In this document: one piece after another, positions 23,207 through 35,476 of the stretch | How the letters are laid out: the number at the start of each line of letters is the position of its first letter | Position numbering within the stretch: the first letter of the stretch is position 1 | Translations under genes and position numbers: made by a program | The notes under the pieces: model-generated | Seen by the model: the letters and a program-made list of their open reading frames with translations, nothing else | What the model was told of the DNA's origin: nothing | The model's database searches: none | Assembly: GCA_030549775.1 (NCBI GenBank) | Contig: CM060171.1 | Span: 3,154,001 to 3,218,000 of the forward strand | Length of the DNA stretch: 64,000 nucleotides | Reading direction: 5' to 3' | DNA from: Tamarix chinensis | Taxonomy: Eukaryota > Streptophyta > Magnoliopsida > Caryophyllales > Tamaricaceae

Positions 23207-24428
23207 GCCTTGTTATAGGAGTTTTAGAGATTTCTTCTTCCCCGAAATCCTCGGCCCGAGCTGCCGCTACCCCAACTTCAAACGCCTCTTCCGCCGCCTT
23301 CAGCCAACCTCAGCGCCACCGAAACATTCCATTCTCTTCCCTGAAATTTACTCTAATTAACTAAACTATTTTCACCTCTCAATTCTTCTTGCACGAGCCT
23401 CAATAGCCGTGCCAAGTTGGCTGCTCGTTCTCGCCGGAATTTTGACCCCGAAGCATAAACCGCCTTCCACCGCCGTGCGCCGCCACCTTTGGCTGCACCA
23501 CCACCATCATTTTTTCCCTCTCCTCCTGGGAAACAATAAACACCTCTTATATCACCTCAATTCTCCCTATCTTTTTCCCAACATCCATCTTTGTCTATGT
23601 TATTCTATTTTTCCGGCCATCGCCGCCGCCGCCGTGAACCACCGCCGGTGCCACCTATCCCCACCAGCTTAAGGTTGAACCCTAGACCCTCTCAACCATT
23701 TTCCATATTAATATAAGCCTTGATTTAATTTATTTCAATTATTTGCATATAAATTACCAGTATTATTATTCTTAATATTTATATTCTTAATATGTTTTAT
23801 TATTATTTGATGAGAAATTTTATGTTGAATTGTACTTGCAGGATGGAGAGTGGTGATAAAATAATTTTATTGTTAGTTTCGAATTTCAAGTTATTAATTG
23901 AATTATTATAGGATTATTATCATTCTTCTTCTTATTATTATTATTAATATTATAATTATTAGAATAATTATTATTAACATTTTATTATTTATTCTGGAAA
24001 ATCTTAGGCCCTAATTTTGTATTAACATTCGCACTTATTTATTTTAGTATTATTTTTTCTATTGTTCTTATAACTATTGATAATAATATTATCAGTATCT
24101 TTATTATATTATTATATATGTTATTAATTTTATTATTAATATTAAATAAATGGTAATTCATTAGTTATTTTAAAAGCTTATATGTTATTGTTATTGTTAT
24201 TAATATTATTATTATTGTTATTATTATTTATATTCTCATTGATATTAGTTTTATTATCCTTGATATTATTATATTAGTATCATTATTATCATTAGGGTAA
24301 AATCTTTAACCCTATATTATCAAGGTTTATAATATCTCTATTATTTTTATGTCTTTAGCAAAGTTAGAATTTTGTTAAAGTTATTTTATTAATATGTTAT
24401 TATTTGGTCAAAGCCCTAAGGAGGCGTA

Positions 24429-24440
24429 GGAGCATGCTCC
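24429..24440 (+). promoter_or_regulatory. GGAGCATGCTCC palindrome beside a donor-like site
   Basis: A perfect 12-bp palindrome within a conserved block (CCCTAAGGAGGCGTAGG... AAGACCGGTG) present in B, C, D and E. Nineteen bases later TTTTAG/GTAAGG (24454-24465) matches the plant splice-donor consensus. Confidence 0.6.
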
Positions 24441-24744
24441 AAGACCGGTGTCGTTTTAGGTAAGGGGTGCTAAGGCCTTTTATGTGCTAATGTGCATTGT
24501 GTGATTCATATGCTATGCATTCTATGTTTATGATTATTAATTATGCCGTATATGCTATGACATGGAGTTGAAGTATGTTTTCGTATGGCATGTGTATTAT
24601 TTGTGTATGACCCTGTAAGACATGCATGTGAGGATGTTGATATGATTTTATGTGGGAGAAAGGATGAAAAAGGAGGATGGGGAAGGAAGTTGACTAAGGG
24701 AAGTGAGTTGACCTAATTTTATGAATTTATGAGGAATAATCTAT

Positions 24745-25260
24745 TGCATGGTTTTATTTGGAAGAATGTAATCTATGATGTTATATGGGAGAATCAAATT
24801 ATTATTTGTTTGGGAGAATCTAATTTATGATTTTAATTGGGAGAATCTAATTTATGATTTGTCTGGTGAAATCCAATTTATGGTTTTATATGGGGAAGTT
24901 TAATTTATGGTTTGGTATGATTTTATGTGAGAGAATTTAATATATGGTTTGTATGGAAGAATTTAATTTATAGTTTTGATTGGGAGAATCTAATTTATGG
25001 TTTTTCGTGGAAGGATCTAAGGTAAGGTTTTATATGGATGAATCTCTTATTTGATATGGTTCAGATCTAGGGTTTGGTATGGATGAATCTTTGGGTTGTA
25101 TATGGTTTGAACTTAGGGTTTGGTAAGGATGGATACTTAGTTTGGTATGGATGAATCTTTGGGTTTTATATGGTTTGAATCTAGGGTTTGGTATGAATGA
25201 ATCTTTGGGTTATGTGGAATGAATTTAGGGTTTTGTATGACGAGATTTTGGGTTTTGCAT
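24745..25260 (+). repeat. Degenerate about 30-bp minisatellite in LTR C
   Basis: Repeated GGGAGAATCTAATTTATGRT-like units (24745-25020) pass into GGATGAATCTTTGGGTT and CTAGGGTTTGGTATGG units (25020-25260). Individual copies differ. The same zone in D is built of TTAGGGTTTGCATGG units. Confidence 0.75.
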
Positions 25261-25644
25261 AACGGTTAATGGTTGTATGGTGGTATTAGGGTTTGCATGG
25301 AAGTTAATAATTGCATGGGATGTGTAAAGTTTGTATGAGAGTGAAGTTTACGTATGGAACGCTGATTTGGGATTTGAGGAAAGTAATGTAAGTGTTGTTT
25401 GGGTGATTGAACATTTGAAGGGAAAATAGTGCGTGGAGCATTATATGGGTACGTAGGAAACCAAGCTAGGGTTCGTGTGGATAATTAGGGTTTGGTGCAA
25501 CTGCTTAGGGTTTTTGCGGTATCAGGTGTTTTTGGTGATTAAAGTGGAGTCATGATGATGAAATTTATGAGTTACAATGTGTGAAGTGTTAAAGGAGTGA
25601 TTCATGCATGTCTAGGGTGAAAGCCGTTGAATAAGATACTTAAG

Positions 25645-26035
25645 ACACTAATCATTTAAAGTGGAAGATCGTTGAGACGGGACCAACCGATCCACCGGTT
25701 CGGAATAGTGGTTAGGGTTGTTACCCTATGTGTGACCGATCCACCGGCTATAATAGTGGTTAGGGCATGATGTCCTATGCGTAACCGATCCACCGGTTAT
25801 AATAGTGGGGGTTCCCGAGCTCAACAACCGCAAGCCAGAATTTTGCTAAAATGCCTAAAAGATACTAATTACTTACAGTGGAACACCATGCGTGCCGGAG
25901 CCAACCGATCCACCGGTTAGGAATAGTGGTTAGGACGCGTAGTCCTATGTGTATCCGATCCACCGGCTATAATAGTGGTTAGGGTATGATACCCTATGCA
26001 CCTCCGATCCACCGGCTATAATAGTGGGGGCTTCC
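25645..26035 (+). repeat. Higher-order hairpin array of LTR C
   Basis: Two blocks of about 210 bp (25645-25857 and 25858-26060). Each opens with an ACACTAATCATTTAAAGTGG-type element and carries three copies of CCGATCCACCGG...AATAGTGG, ending near 25710, 25758, 25809, 25930, 25978 and 26028. Within a block the first two motifs are followed by short inverted repeats (25714-25727, 25762-25776, 25932-25946, 25981-25995), and the third is followed by GGGGTTCCC-type sequence. Confidence 0.85.
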
Positions 26036-26246
26036 GTTTTCGCATGGATTTGATAAAAAGACATGATGTGTATCGAATTTCGATAAAAGATTAATTAAGT
26101 AATTAATTTGGACTATGATTGAGCCTTTATGTATGTACCCAAATGATTGGTCGATATTATGATATGATGATGGTCTTTATGTCCTTTTATTATTATGCAT
26201 GATTTTATGTGCTTATGTGTTGGCCTTAGTGCTCGGTTACCTTACT

Positions 26247-26302
26247 CAGTACGTAGCGTACTGATCACCTTTTTTATGGGTGCTGCTCATTCCTACGAGT
26301 AG
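26247..26302 (+). other. Paired small hairpins near the LTR 3' end
   Basis: CAGTACGTAGCGTACTG (26247-26263; 7-bp stem, 3-nt loop) is followed by CTGCTCAT/ACGAGTAG arms (26283-26302). In copy E the second hairpin is a perfect 8-bp stem (42421-42440). Both are recognisable in copies B, D, E, F and G. Confidence 0.65.
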
Positions 26303-26626
26303 TATGCCTTCTGAATTTGTGCAGGTGGGCGAGACATCAGTTGGGGCTGAGTGTTGAGCGTGTTTGGCTCGAAGTTCGAGATTGTTGTGGCCGTATTCAT
26401 TCTTTACGCGATTTCATTCCTTTTGTTATTTCTTTGGTATAGTATTTACCATTTTCTGATTCATTACTCGATTGAGTATTTTAATGAACCTTTTATCGGT
26501 TGTAAGTTTAATTCTCTTTTGGAAATGAATTACATTTCTTGATGCGTACTCTGATTTTATTTTACAATCGTTTAATGCTTATTTGGAAATTGGATTGTAT
26601 TGATTATTTCTTTTCTTAGCCTTAGC

Positions 26627-26670
26627 ACTTGGTACTGGAACGGTCGGAGAGAACCGGTCTGGTACTAAGT
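26627..26670 (+). other. Terminal 44-nt hairpin of LTR C
   Basis: Arms ACTTGGTACTGGAACGGT (26627-26644) and ACCGGTCTGGTACTAAGT (26653-26670) pair at 17 of 18 positions, counting G-U, with an 8-nt loop. Two further pairs extend the base. It ends 99 bp before the LTR end. Equivalent hairpins lie at 32813-32856 (D), 42782-42825 (E), 1505-1545 (G), 18194-18234 (B, -) and, weaker, 33779-33817 (A). Confidence 0.8.
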
Positions 26671-26774
26671 GTGGCGGTAACATTTCCAGAATTCACAGGT
26701 TTTCAGTGCTTCTAATTTAATTGCTTCCGCTTTTAAGAAAAAAAAATTAGTGAATTTTGGGGTGTTACAGTAGC

Positions 26775-26816
<42 letters not shown>

Positions 26817-29800
26817 CTTAAGAATAATACTTGAAAGGGTTCTAATAATCATAATAATAGTAACCTTAGAGGTTAAGGTTAATAATAATAATAATAATAT
26901 TGTTAAGGATAATACTACTAATAATAATAATCGAAATAATGATAATATAAGGGTTTGAATATATATAATAATAATAATAGTAATAACATGCCAAAGTTAA
27001 CATTAATAGTAGTAATAATAATAATGATAATGATAATAAAAATAGCATTTTGACCCTTCACAATACTAATAGAATTAATACCCTAAGGCTATATTTAATA
27101 ATAATAATGATAAAAAATAATGATATAATAATAATAATATTATTAATATTAATATTAAGAATAATAACATTAATACAAATAAAAGAGATACATTTGCATA
27201 AATAGGGTTCTAAGGGTTGGGGTACCACATAGGGTTGGTGGTGACCAGGCAGCACTAGCGGTGGGGGTGGAGGTGGAGGGAGAAGAGGGGTTGGAAAGTT
27301 GGTTGTTTAGGATAGAAGAGGGGGGAATGAGAGGGTGATTGAGGTGGTGGAGGATGCCCTAGGTTGAGAGGGCTGGAATAATGGTGGTGGTGATATTAAA
27401 AGGGTGGCACAAACGGCTGCGGGTGTGGTGGCCGAAGGTGGTGGAGAGGGAGGAAGGGAGAAGGTGAGGGAGGTAAGGAAAAAGGAAGGTAGGGTCAGGT
27501 ATAGGAGGTTCTACTGGTGGTTTTGAGGGGTAGAGGGAGTGGTGGTTGAAGCGGGAACAGTGGTGGACAACAGCGTGAAGGGCGGTAGTGGGTGAGATGA
27601 GGTTGGTCGAATAGCTAACTTTGCACAGCTAAAGCAACTCGTGTAGGGAGAATTAAGGATGGTGCGTGGTGTAGTTTAGTGGAGGGTGGTGTAGGGAATG
27701 TTTTGGGAGATGGTTCAGGCGGCAGTGCTAGGCAGCAACAACAGGGTGGATGGCTGAACATGTGGCAACACACAAAGGGAGAAAATTCTAGGTAGAGAAA
27801 AAAGATCGAATGGTGGGGGGTTGAAGGGCATTTATAGGCCATTGATGGTGGAAAACAATAGAGGGGGAAGAAGAGAATATGATGGCACATATGGCAGGTG
27901 GATGACTGGCGGTACACGACCGGTATAGGCCAGTAAAGTTACAGGTCTGTCAGCTCGGGGAAGGAGAAATGAAGGGGAGATGGGCATATGTGAGGAGAGA
28001 GAGGGTGATTGGGTGGAGAAGGGAGAGAGATTGAAGGGGAAGAGAGGGGAGGTGGCAGGACTACGTGCAGTGTTGTAGAGGCCGCGTGCTTACATAGGGA
28101 AGAGGGGAAGTCGAAGGGTTGGGGAAGAAGTAAGAAGGAAGAAGAAAGGGGGCAGTCTGGTAGGCCCAAGTGAAATGCCCCAAAATTTTCTAATTTTAAA
28201 GATTATAATTAAATAAGGTTTTATTGGAAAATATAATTTAATAAATTATTTTTACTAAAATAAAAGGAAATTAATTAGGGAAAATCAAGAGAAATCTTAT
28301 AAATATTTTAATTAGGGTGAAATTTGGGTATTTTAGCTAATTAAGGATTTTATTTTGGAAATTAATTAAATAAATTATTTTCTTTAAAATAAGAAGGAGA
28401 AAATATTTTCAAATTAATATTAATTTTATAAATAATTTAATTTGATAAAATTAGAGTGTTTTGCTAATTAAAATAGAATTTATCGAAAATCTTTTAAAAA
28501 TCCTATTTTAGCCAAAAAAGGGATTAAAATATTATTTTATTTAAATATTATTATTTTTAAATATCCCAAATATCCCAATTAATTTAATTAACCTAAACCA
28601 TTATTCTTCTCTTTTTCTTTTCCCTTTTCCTTTCTTTCTCCCTTTTTCTTTCTTTTCCTTTCTTTTTCTTTCCTTTTTCTCTTTCTTTTCCTCCATGATT
28701 GGGCCTGCCTTCCTGCAGCCCAATCCTTCCTTTCCTTCCTCTTTCAGTGGCCCAGAGTTTTGTGCCGCGTCTCACCCTATTTTCCATTAAAACGCATCAT
28801 TTCATTAAAAAAATTTAGCCCCGCCCAGCCCTCTCAGCTATCCCATTCTCTGCACCTTTTCTAAGCCGCGTTTTGACTCCGTTTTTCCCTGACGCTGCGT
28901 TTCACTTAAACGCCCTCCCCTCCTCGCGCCCGACTGGCCCGGTCTATCTTCTTTCCTTTCTTTCTTTCTTTCCCTGAACCACCAGTCCAACCCACTATTC
29001 CACTTCTTCTTCTTCCTTCCCCCCCGGTGTCGACGGTAACCTGCAACTCCGCTGGCCCAACTCCCAGATTTTTTGCATGTTCGCTGCCCACTTTCTCCCC
29101 CTCTCTTCCATGTTGAATTACTGACGACACATGTCTGCCCACTTCCCCCCTTTCCTCGCACGATTCCCCTCTCCTCCGACCATTTGCATACCACAATCGG
29201 GGAGTGCGCTGGTTGCCCTCGTCGGTCGGTTACCACGTCTACCTATCACTCCCCCACTTTCCCTTCGACCCTAACTTCCCCTTTAGCCTATAAATACCCT
29301 CAAGTTGGCCTCGTATCGAGTTTTTGGTCACTTAAATAGAATTCCCCGACATTGCAGCCGCCTCATCTTTAGACGCCACTTTCGCCATCTCCGGCCAACA
29401 CCGCCACCCGTTCTCTCCACCTACGCCTTCCCTGCTCCTCCCTCTAACTAACTAGACCACCCATACCCTTTGATTCTTCCTGAAAAATCCACCCTGACCG
29501 TGCGAACTTCCCTTCGTAACCAAACCATTTTCTATCTTTGCCACCCTTCGCGCCGCCGTCCGCCACCTCTTCCACCGCTGCAGCCACTTCTTTCACCTCC
29601 TATTCTCTTCTGCAGACCCTCTACCTTCCCCTTCCTTTCTTTTCCTCTCCCTCCCTCTCCTCCTCTCTTTCTCTTCTTCTCCTCCATTCAGCCACCACCA
29701 CCGTCGTCGTGCGCCGCCACCTCCATTTTGTCCCTCTCCTTTTGGGCAACCACAACTTCCACCTCCATTCTCCCTATCTTTTTCCCAGCATTCAACTTTT

Positions 29801-29949
29801 ACTCTTTTCTTCTCTTTTTTCGGCCGCCGCCGTCGCCGTGCATTACCGCCGGTGCCGCCTATCCCCACTAGCCTAAGGTTGAACCCTAGACCCTCTCAGC
29901 CCTTTTCCTTATTTTTACAAGCCTTGAATTATTTTATTTCATTTATTCT

Positions 29950-30960
<1,011 letters not shown>

Positions 30961-31439
30961 TTATCAGCTTTTTAATATTTCTATTATTTCTATATCTTTA
31001 TCAAAGTTAGTAATTTAGTTAATGTTATTTTATTAATATATTATTATTTATTTAAAAACCTAGTCTTATAATAAGTTAGTGATTAATTGTATTTTTGATA
31101 GAAGGGAGTCTAATTTTAGCTTTTCCCTTATAATAGGTGAAACCAGTCAAAGCCCTAAGGAGGCGTAGGAGCGTGCTCCAAGACCGGTGTTGTTTTAAGT
31201 AAGGGTGTTACTAAGGCATTTTGTGTGTTTATATCCATTATGTGCTTTATATGCCATGTATTCTATGTTTATCATTATTAATTATTTCGTATGTGGTATA
31301 AAGTAGAGTTGAAGTATGTTTATATGAATAAATTGTGACATGAGAATTATGTGTATATTTATGTTATTATTATTGTATGATGTGGCCTTAAGACATGCAT
31401 GTTAGGGTTGTAAAATAATGATGGGGAGTGTAATAATGT

Positions 31440-31755
31440 GGTGTCAGGGTTTTGCATGAAATGGCATGGTGTTAGGGTTTTGCATGAAATGGTATGGTAT
31501 TAGGGTTTTGCATGAAGTGGCATGGTATTAGGGTTGCATGGGAGTTAGGGTTTGCATGGGGGTTAGGGTTTGCATGGAGGTGTGGTTTACATGGAGTTAG
31601 GGTTTATATGGAGTTAGGGTTTGCATGGGGGTTAGGGTTTACATGGAAGTGTGGTTTATGTGGAGCTAGGGTTTGCATGGAAGTGTGGTTTACGTGGAGT
31701 TAGGGTTTGCATGGAATTAGGGTTTACATAGGAGCTAGGGTTTGCATGGAGTTAG
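31440..31755 (+). repeat. Telobox-bearing minisatellite in LTR D
   Basis: About 17 short units of the form TTAGGGTTTGCATGGAG or GTGTGGTTTACATGG. The word TAGGGTTT (complement AAACCCTA, the plant telobox) occurs eleven times. The unit length is about 16-28 bp, so this is not true telomere repeat. Confidence 0.8.
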
Positions 31756-31857
31756 TCATGCATGTCTGGGCAAATGTTTGTGAATGGAAAATGTTTATGA
31801 ATAAAATATTTAAGACACTAATTTTTTTAAAATGGAAGATTATTGAGTCGGGTCCAG

Positions 31858-32194
31858 ACCGATCCACCAGTTAGGAATAGTGGTTAGGGTTTTACCCTAT
31901 GTGTGACCGATCTACCAGTTATAATAGTGGTTAAGACATGATGTCCTATATGTGACCGGCCCACCGGCAAAAATAGTGGGGTGACTCGAGCTCAATAAAC
32001 ACAAACCAGAATTGTTACAGCTCTTAAAAGATACTAATTTCTTACAGTGGAACACCATGCGAGTAGAAACCAGACCAATCCACCGGTTAGGAATAGTGGT
32101 GAAGGTTTTACCCTATATGTGACCGATCCACCGGTAATAATAGTGATTAGGGAATGATGCCCTATGTGTGACCGGCCCACCGGTTATAATAGTG
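31858..32194 (+). repeat. Six-motif hairpin array of LTR D
   Basis: Six motif copies end near 31884, 31930, 31979, 32098, 32145 and 32194, in two triplets. The third motif of each triplet has GGCCCACCGG in place of GATCCACCGG, so corresponding positions in the two blocks resemble each other, as expected if the block was duplicated or homogenised as a whole. Confidence 0.8.
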
Positions 32195-33904
32195 GGGTGT
32201 TCCTGTACTCACATGGATTTGAAAAAGGCATGGTGCGTATCGTCTTCCGATAAAAGAAAGATTAAATAATTAATTTGGATCTGTTTGGGCCTTATGTGTG
32301 CGCTCGTGGATGACAGGCTTTGGATTTCTCTATACGCTTTTACGTATCATATGTGTGGTTTGAAATTATGTGTTGATTATTATCCTGCATGATTTGATGT
32401 GTCTATGTGTCGGCCTTAGTGCTTGGTTACCTTACTCAATACGTAGCGTACTAATCACCCTTTTCATGGGTGCTTCTCATTCCCACGAGTAGAAGGCCCT
32501 TTCTGACTTTGTGTAGGTGGGCGAGACATCAGTTGGGGTTGTGTGTTGAGCTTGTTTTGGCTCAAGGTTCGAGATTTGTGGCCATATTTATTCTTTATAT
32601 GATGTATTTCCTTTTGTTGGTTCTTTTGTATCGGATTTATCCATTTTGATTTATTACCTTATATTGAGTATTTCAAATGAATATTTTATCGGTTGTAAGC
32701 TTATTTCTCTTTTGGAAATGAATTATAATTCTTTATGCGTACTCTGATTTTTAATTTACAACCGAGTTTAGTTTGTCTTGACTTATAATTGATCGTTAAT
32801 ATTTTCTTTAGCACTTGGTACTGAAATGGTCGGAGAGAACCGGTTTGGTACTAAGTGTGGCGGTAACATCCCCAGAATTCATGGGTTTTAAATTAAGTAT
32901 TTTAATTACTTCCGCTTTAAAAAAATAGTGAATTTTGAGGTGTTACACCAGGGGAAAAGAAAAGGAAGGGATCTGGACTAGGCGGTTGGCAAGGGAAAAA
33001 GAAGGGGCGGAGGGCCTTGGGCTGTGCGAGAGGGGAGAAAAGAAGGAGGGAGGTTTGGGCCGTGGGGGTAGGCTGGCCTAAATCGGGGAAGGAAGGGAAA
33101 AAGAAAGAAGAAAGGAGAGGAAGGAGAGAAAAAAATAAAAGAAGGGAAAATGGAAAGAAGGGAAAATGGAAAAAAGGGAAAAAGGAAAAATAGATGGGTT
33201 AGGGGGTATTTAGAACATTTTGATATTTTGGAATATTTAAAAATAATAATATTTTAATAAAATAATAAATAAATATTCCTTTTAGATTAATTTAGGATAT
33301 TTAGAATGATTTTTCCTTAATTCCATTGTAATTAGCAAAATAACCTAATTAAATTATTGATTATTTTCCTCTTGATTTTGCATTAATTAATTTCTCTTAT
33401 TTTAATAAAATAATTTATTTAATTAATTTTCCTAATAAATCCTTATTTTGCCATAATTCCCTAAATTAGGGTTTTGGGATATTTTACTATATGTGGGGCT
33501 ATAGAATGGTATGAAGGTTATAAGCACGAGTAGGATAAGTGGAGTCCTTTGGAAGAGTTTTTATTTTCAGAATGGGCATTTGGGTCTAAGAGTTAGGGAA
33601 AAATAGAGTAGTACCTTTGAGTGCTACTTTTTGTTACGATCGGTTTTCCTTTGGACTCTTAAATCCCGTATTGTACTTTTGTTATACTTTTGTACTACGA
33701 CATCTATTTGTAACTCTATTATGCATTATTTCTAGTTTCGCTGAATTACATTGGTTGAGTTTTGTTTTAGCCTTAGCACTTAGAGTAAGAAAGATAAGGA
33801 TACAGACTTATGATAAGCATGGCAGTAACACCTAGTAATTTATTAATTAATGCTTCCACAAAAATGAAAAGTTTCAACTAGTGAAATTGGGGGGGGGTGC
33901 TATA

Positions 33905-34076
33905 GTATTGCCTTACAAGAGAAATTTAACCAAAACTCAGTGTTTAATAGTTAAACACAGTGTTTAACTAATTATAAAAGGTCTAATTAGTTGGATTGAT
34001 GGGAGCTACTCCAACCTATGTCATGGTTAACTCCTCTACTTCTACTGCTTCAACATCTCTAGCAATGTTTGTATCA
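33905..34076 (-). mobile_element. Chromovirus 3' LTR, proximal fragment
   Basis: Matches 43160-43310 of the 5' LTR: TTGCCTTA, GTGTTTAACTAATTATA, TCTAATTAGTT, GGAGCT, CAACTCCTCT and TTGTATCA. It begins at the GTATT duplication where LTR A ends. On the minus strand the adjoining 34077-34092 reads as a purine-rich tract (AAAGGAAGGGGTA), the expected second-strand primer. Confidence 0.8.
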
Positions 34077-34079
34077 ATA

Positions 34080-34290
34080 CCCCTTCCTTTAGCTAACCTT
34101 TGTACACAAGGGTCAAACTATGGAAAATGTCGATTCAAGTCATAGTAGTACTCCTATGTGGCATCCTCTTCATTACTATTGGACCATTACATGAGGACCC
34201 TAGTTGTCGCTTGGTTTCCTCTCTTCACTATTTAGTGATCAAGAATTACCACCAGCACATAGTTAAGGTCTGGAGCGGTCTTGTAGGAAG
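34080..34290 (-). pseudogene. Chromodomain remnant of the chromovirus
   Basis: The minus strand encodes LNYVLVVILDH, a stop, IVKRGNQATTRVLM, a stop, WSN and EEDATWEYYYDL. This fits the plant chromovirus C-terminal chromodomain (core KRGNQxxxxVLIxW...EEATWE), which directs integration to particular chromatin. Just upstream, the tethering segment LGKVGYVAYKLELP and FFHVSLLKK is readable at about 34310-34410. The two internal TAG stops fall where Gln codons are typical. Confidence 0.65.
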
Positions 34291-34468
34291 ATAGAAAATG
34301 ACTCACGATTTACCTCATATAACTCTTCTTCAGCAAGGAGACATGAAAAAAAGGGTGGAAGGAAGTGGAAGAAGGGAGTTCTAACTTATAAGCAACATAA
34401 CCCACCTTACCTAATATCTGATATAGAAAATAATATCTGGGGGGCTAATTTGTGCATGGTTCTATTAG

Positions 34469-35476
34469 CTAAGGAAAATTGTCTATAACGTTGTAGCTTG
34501 ACATAGACCCAATCACCAATGTCGAACTTCCTCTCACTCTTATGTTCATGATCTTATTTTTCCATTCTTGCTTGTGCCCCTTGAGATGATTCTTTAGGAG
34601 AATCAAAGCATTCTCCCTAGCTATGAAGGTTCTATCCATTGTTTCTACTAATGAGTCACATAGGAAGTAAGGTAGGTGTATAGGTGGGGTTTGCCTATAA
34701 ATTACTTCAAAAGGGTTGGTTTGTTTAGCTAAGTGGTAAGTACTATTATACCAATGCTTAGCTAAGGGAATCCATCTAAACCAATATGTTGGTGCATCCC
34801 CAGTCATGCATCTTAAGTAAGACTCAAGGCATCTATTGAGAACTTTTGATTGTCCATCCATCTAGAGGTAGCATGCAGTGGAAAATTGCAGCGTGAATCC
34901 CTGTTGTTTTAAAATTTACTGCCATAATATACTCAGGAAGATGGGGTCTCAATCACTGGTAATGGTCTGCAGTAAGCCATGGAGCTTATACATGTGATTA
35001 ATAAAATTTTGTGAAACCTGAGAGGCAGTGTATGGGTGATTAAGTGCCACGAAGTGGGCATACTTACTTAACCTGTTGATGATGACCGTAATGACATCTT
35101 TTCCCTACAACTTTAGTAAGCCTTTAATAAAATCCATGTTAAGGTCAATCCAAATTGCCTGAGGAATGGTTAAGGGCTACAACTTTCCTAGATACGCAGT
35201 TATATAGTACTTATTCCTCTAACATATATCACACCTTCTAATGTAGTCTCTCACTTCCCTCTTCAATACCTTCCAATAAAATAGCCCGGCTAACCTTTGA
35301 TAAGTAGCTTGCACTCTCGAATGTCCTCCAACTGGTGATGTATGACACACTTCAACTAACTTTTGGTGCAAGTCTAGGTCATTCCCTACCATTAACTTAC
35401 CCTTCCTCTTAAGCAATTCCTTAGAGTAGCTATACTTGGTATCACCCAGTAGGTTTTGTTGCAGTTGGTGCATCAA
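34469..35476 (-). pseudogene. Integrase of the chromovirus, broken
   Basis: The zinc-binding N-terminus (35219-35476) has the His-His-Cys-Cys arrangement in VCHTSPVGGHS...RRCDIC. The catalytic core between 35218 and 34862 is readable in pieces (LNMDFIKGL, INRLSKYAHFVALNHPY, TITSD) with stops. The C-terminal core follows in the frame 34469-34861, with GQSKVLNRCLESYLRCM (family GQTEVVNRCLETYLRCM) and LAKHWYNSTYH. Integrase would insert the cDNA into the host chromosome; this copy cannot. Confidence 0.75.

Larger units (their letters stand above)
22145..26769 (+). mobile_element. Solo giant LTR copy C (4625 bp)
   Basis: Starts TGAAATGCCCC and ends GGTGTTACA. It is flanked by perfect 5-bp duplications GTAGC (22140-22144 and 26770-26774). 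No internal retrotransposon sequence is attached, so it is a solo LTR, inserted into the reversed LTR of B. Layout: AT-rich start, CT-rich then GC-rich U3 (22570-23690), TATA box 23199, ATT-type microsatellite 23750-24300, palindrome 24429-24440 with a donor-like site, degenerate minisatellite 24745-25260, motif array 25645-26035, small hairpins 26247-26302, terminal hairpin 26627-26670. Its array motifs retain nearly all CpGs, so it is probably the youngest copy. Confidence 0.9.

Noticed and set aside
25645..26035. CRISPR-like array of repeats and spacers
   Set aside because: The setting is a plant LTR; spacers are related to each other, the repeats are imperfect, and no cas-like gene exists.
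29470..29876. Pro/Ser-rich plus-strand frames of 112-133 codons
   Set aside because: Low-complexity translation of the CT-rich U3/leader of LTR D in two overlapping frames; not conserved in frame between C, D and E.
31440..31755. Interstitial telomere repeat
   Set aside because: The TTTAGGG word is embedded in a 16-28 bp unit with GCATGGAG; no perfect 7-bp tandem run occurs.
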